The notes under the pieces: generated by a model
Seen by the model: only the letters and a program-made list of their open reading frames with translations
Database searches by the model: none
What the model was told of the DNA's origin: nothing
DNA from: Endomicrobium sp.
GTDB lineage: Bacteria; Elusimicrobiota; Endomicrobiia; Endomicrobiales; Endomicrobiaceae
Direction: 5' to 3'
DNA length: 5,958 bases
Assembly: GCA_031260765.1 (NCBI GenBank)
Contig: JAISKX010000172.1
Coordinates: 1 to 5,958, forward strand
Shown here: positions 5,026 to 5,958 of the stretch, in pieces
Numbering within the stretch: the stretch's first letter is position 1
Layout: each line of letters starts with the position of its first letter
Made by a program: the position numbers and the translations under genes

Positions 5026-5385
5026 ATGCCAGTATTAGCAACTTATATTTTAATTGGTATTGCAGGCGGGGTTTTAAGCGGATTGTTTGGGGTTGGCGGC
5101 GGAATTGTCTTGATACCGCTTATGACTATTTTTTTAGGCATGAGCCAGCACAGCGCCCAAGGCACTTCCTTAGGCATCATAATGTTTAGTTTTATCACTA
5201 TGCTTGTCTATTATAAAAAAGGTTTCGTCAATCTCAATCTTGTTTTGCTTATAGGCATAGGCTTTGTAATCGGCGGCTTTCTCGGCGCTCAAGCGGCGGG
5301 GCTTATACCGGGGGCTATATTAAAAAAGTTTTTTGCGGTTTTGATGATAATCGTAGCCGTCAGAATGCTGTTTTTTAGCAAATGA
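5026..5385 (+). CDS. Half-length TauE/SafE (TSUP) family membrane protein
   Basis: A 119-residue integral membrane protein of the sulfite exporter TauE/SafE family. Members move anions such as sulfite, sulfoacetate or other organosulfur compounds across the inner membrane; the substrate here cannot be read from sequence. The glycine-rich family motif is clear (SGLFGVGGGIVLIP, 18-31). About four to five hydrophobic segments can be seen: near 3-25, 27-38, 46-62, 70-95 and 101-117. A typical family member is about 250 aa and consists of two such repeats. Only one is present here, closed by a stop codon 18 bases before rsmH, so this is not a frameshift within the window. It would have to work as a homodimer or with a second half encoded elsewhere. 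It lies 56 bases after rnpB with no visible terminator or clear promoter, and is probably cotranscribed with rsmH. Confidence 0.85.
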   Translation: MPVLATYILIGIAGGVLSGLFGVGGGIVLIPLMTIFLGMSQHSAQGTSLGIIMFSFITMLVYYKKGFVNLNLVLLIGIGFVIGGFLGAQAAGLIPGAILKKFFAVLMIIVAVRMLFFSK

Positions 5386-5403
5386 CGGAAGGGTAGAGAG
5401 AGA

Positions 5404-5958
5404 ATGTATCATATCCCCATAATGCCTTATGAAATATCTCAAGTTTTAATTACAAATCCCAATGGCGTATTCATTGATGCAACTTTCGGCGGCGGCGGGC
5501 ATAGCGCATATCTGCTTAACAAATTTAAAAATATAAAAATGATTGCTTTTGATTGGGATGAAGCCTCTTTTAACAATTTCAAAGAAAATCAAAATCTATT
5601 TGAAAATAGAATAACATTTATCAGGAATAATTTTAAAAATATCAAGCCTTCTCTTATTGCGGAGGGCATAAATTGTGTTGACGGCATTCTTGCAGATATA
5701 GGCGTTTCTTCAAAGCAATTTGACGATATAAAGCGGGGTTTTTCTTTTAATAGCAATTTCCTTGATATGAGAATGGACAATAGAAATCCTCTAACTGCCC
5801 AAGAAATAATCAATACCTATGATGAAGAAAAACTCAGCGATATATTTTATCAATATGGCGAGGAATATCGTTCAAGGCAAATATCGGCGGCAATAATTAA
5901 ACGCAGAGAAAGAGGAATAATCAATACTGCCCAAGAATTGCGCTCTATAATATCATCT
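5404..5958 (+). CDS. rsmH: 16S rRNA m4C1402 methyltransferase RsmH, 3' partial
   Basis: RsmH (MraW) uses S-adenosylmethionine to methylate N4 of C1402 in the decoding centre of 16S rRNA. The first 185 residues are present; the family is about 300-315 aa. Conserved parts are HIPIMPYE (3-10), the SAM-binding DATFGGGGHS (25-34), FDWDEA (49-54), DGILADIGVSS (93-103), RGFSFNSNFLDMRMD (111-125) and YGEEYRSRQISAAI (from 151). Met 5404 is chosen because the family's HxPV/I motif follows it directly. The purine-rich GGAAGGG at 5387-5393 is a plausible if distant ribosome binding site. The gene normally heads the ftsL-ftsI-mur division/cell-wall cluster, often after mraZ. Here the upstream neighbour is the TauE/SafE gene, 18 bases away. 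Confidence 0.97.
   Translation, partial: MYHIPIMPYEISQVLITNPNGVFIDATFGGGGHSAYLLNKFKNIKMIAFDWDEASFNNFKENQNLFENRITFIRNNFKNIKPSLIAEGINCVDGILADIGVSSKQFDDIKRGFSFNSNFLDMRMDNRNPLTAQEIINTYDEEKLSDIFYQYGEEYRSRQISAAIIKRRERGIINTAQELRSIISS

Noticed and set aside
5386..5403. A frameshifted second half of TauE/SafE before rsmH
   Set aside because: Only 18 bases lie between the two genes, so no second repeat can be hidden there.

Overview
The window comes from a low-GC (by eye roughly 35-38% GC) bacterial chromosome. It reads with the standard code, has strong AGGAGG-type ribosome binding sites and sigma70-type tRNA promoters, and carries a type-A-like RNase P RNA, which argues against Bacilli and Mollicutes. 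I cannot place the phylum. An uncultured low-GC lineage is possible, but that is only a guess.

Layout from left to right. (1) purB, adenylosuccinate lyase, is cut by the left edge; about 13 N-terminal residues are missing. (2) A minus-strand tRNA pair, tRNA-Lys(UUU) then tRNA-Glu(UUC), converges on purB and has its own candidate promoter. (3) A 350-base gap without genes holds that promoter, a perfect 11-bp palindrome and a GC-rich patch that looks like a dispersed repeat. (4) A HerA-type HAS-barrel/DUF87 ATPase of 537 aa stands alone, with no nuclease partner in the window, and ends at a GC-rich hairpin. (5) A tRNA with anticodon CAU, most likely tRNA-Ile2, has its own strong promoter and intrinsic terminator. 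(6) A strong promoter drives tRNA-Val(CAC), followed after 21 bases by a coiled-coil/C4 zinc-ribbon protein (DUF164, COG1579) and after 15 more bases by rnpB. (7) A half-size TauE/SafE membrane protein of 119 aa follows. (8) rsmH (mraW), the usual head of the division/cell-wall cluster, runs off the right edge.

Most genes are housekeeping: purine synthesis, decoding, tRNA maturation and 16S rRNA methylation. From tRNA-Val to rsmH everything points the same way with short gaps and no visible terminator, so a long read-through transcript is plausible. In that transcript RNase P RNA would be made together with a tRNA that it must cleave.

The least ordinary points are the internal structure of rnpB (a tandemly duplicated 28-nt hairpin, apparent loss of P13/P14, no visible GGU in the P15 loop), the mix of CCA-encoding and CCA-less tRNA genes, the orphan HerA gene between tRNA genes, and the half-length TauE. 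I see no CRISPR array, transposase, prophage or clear multi-gene defence system.
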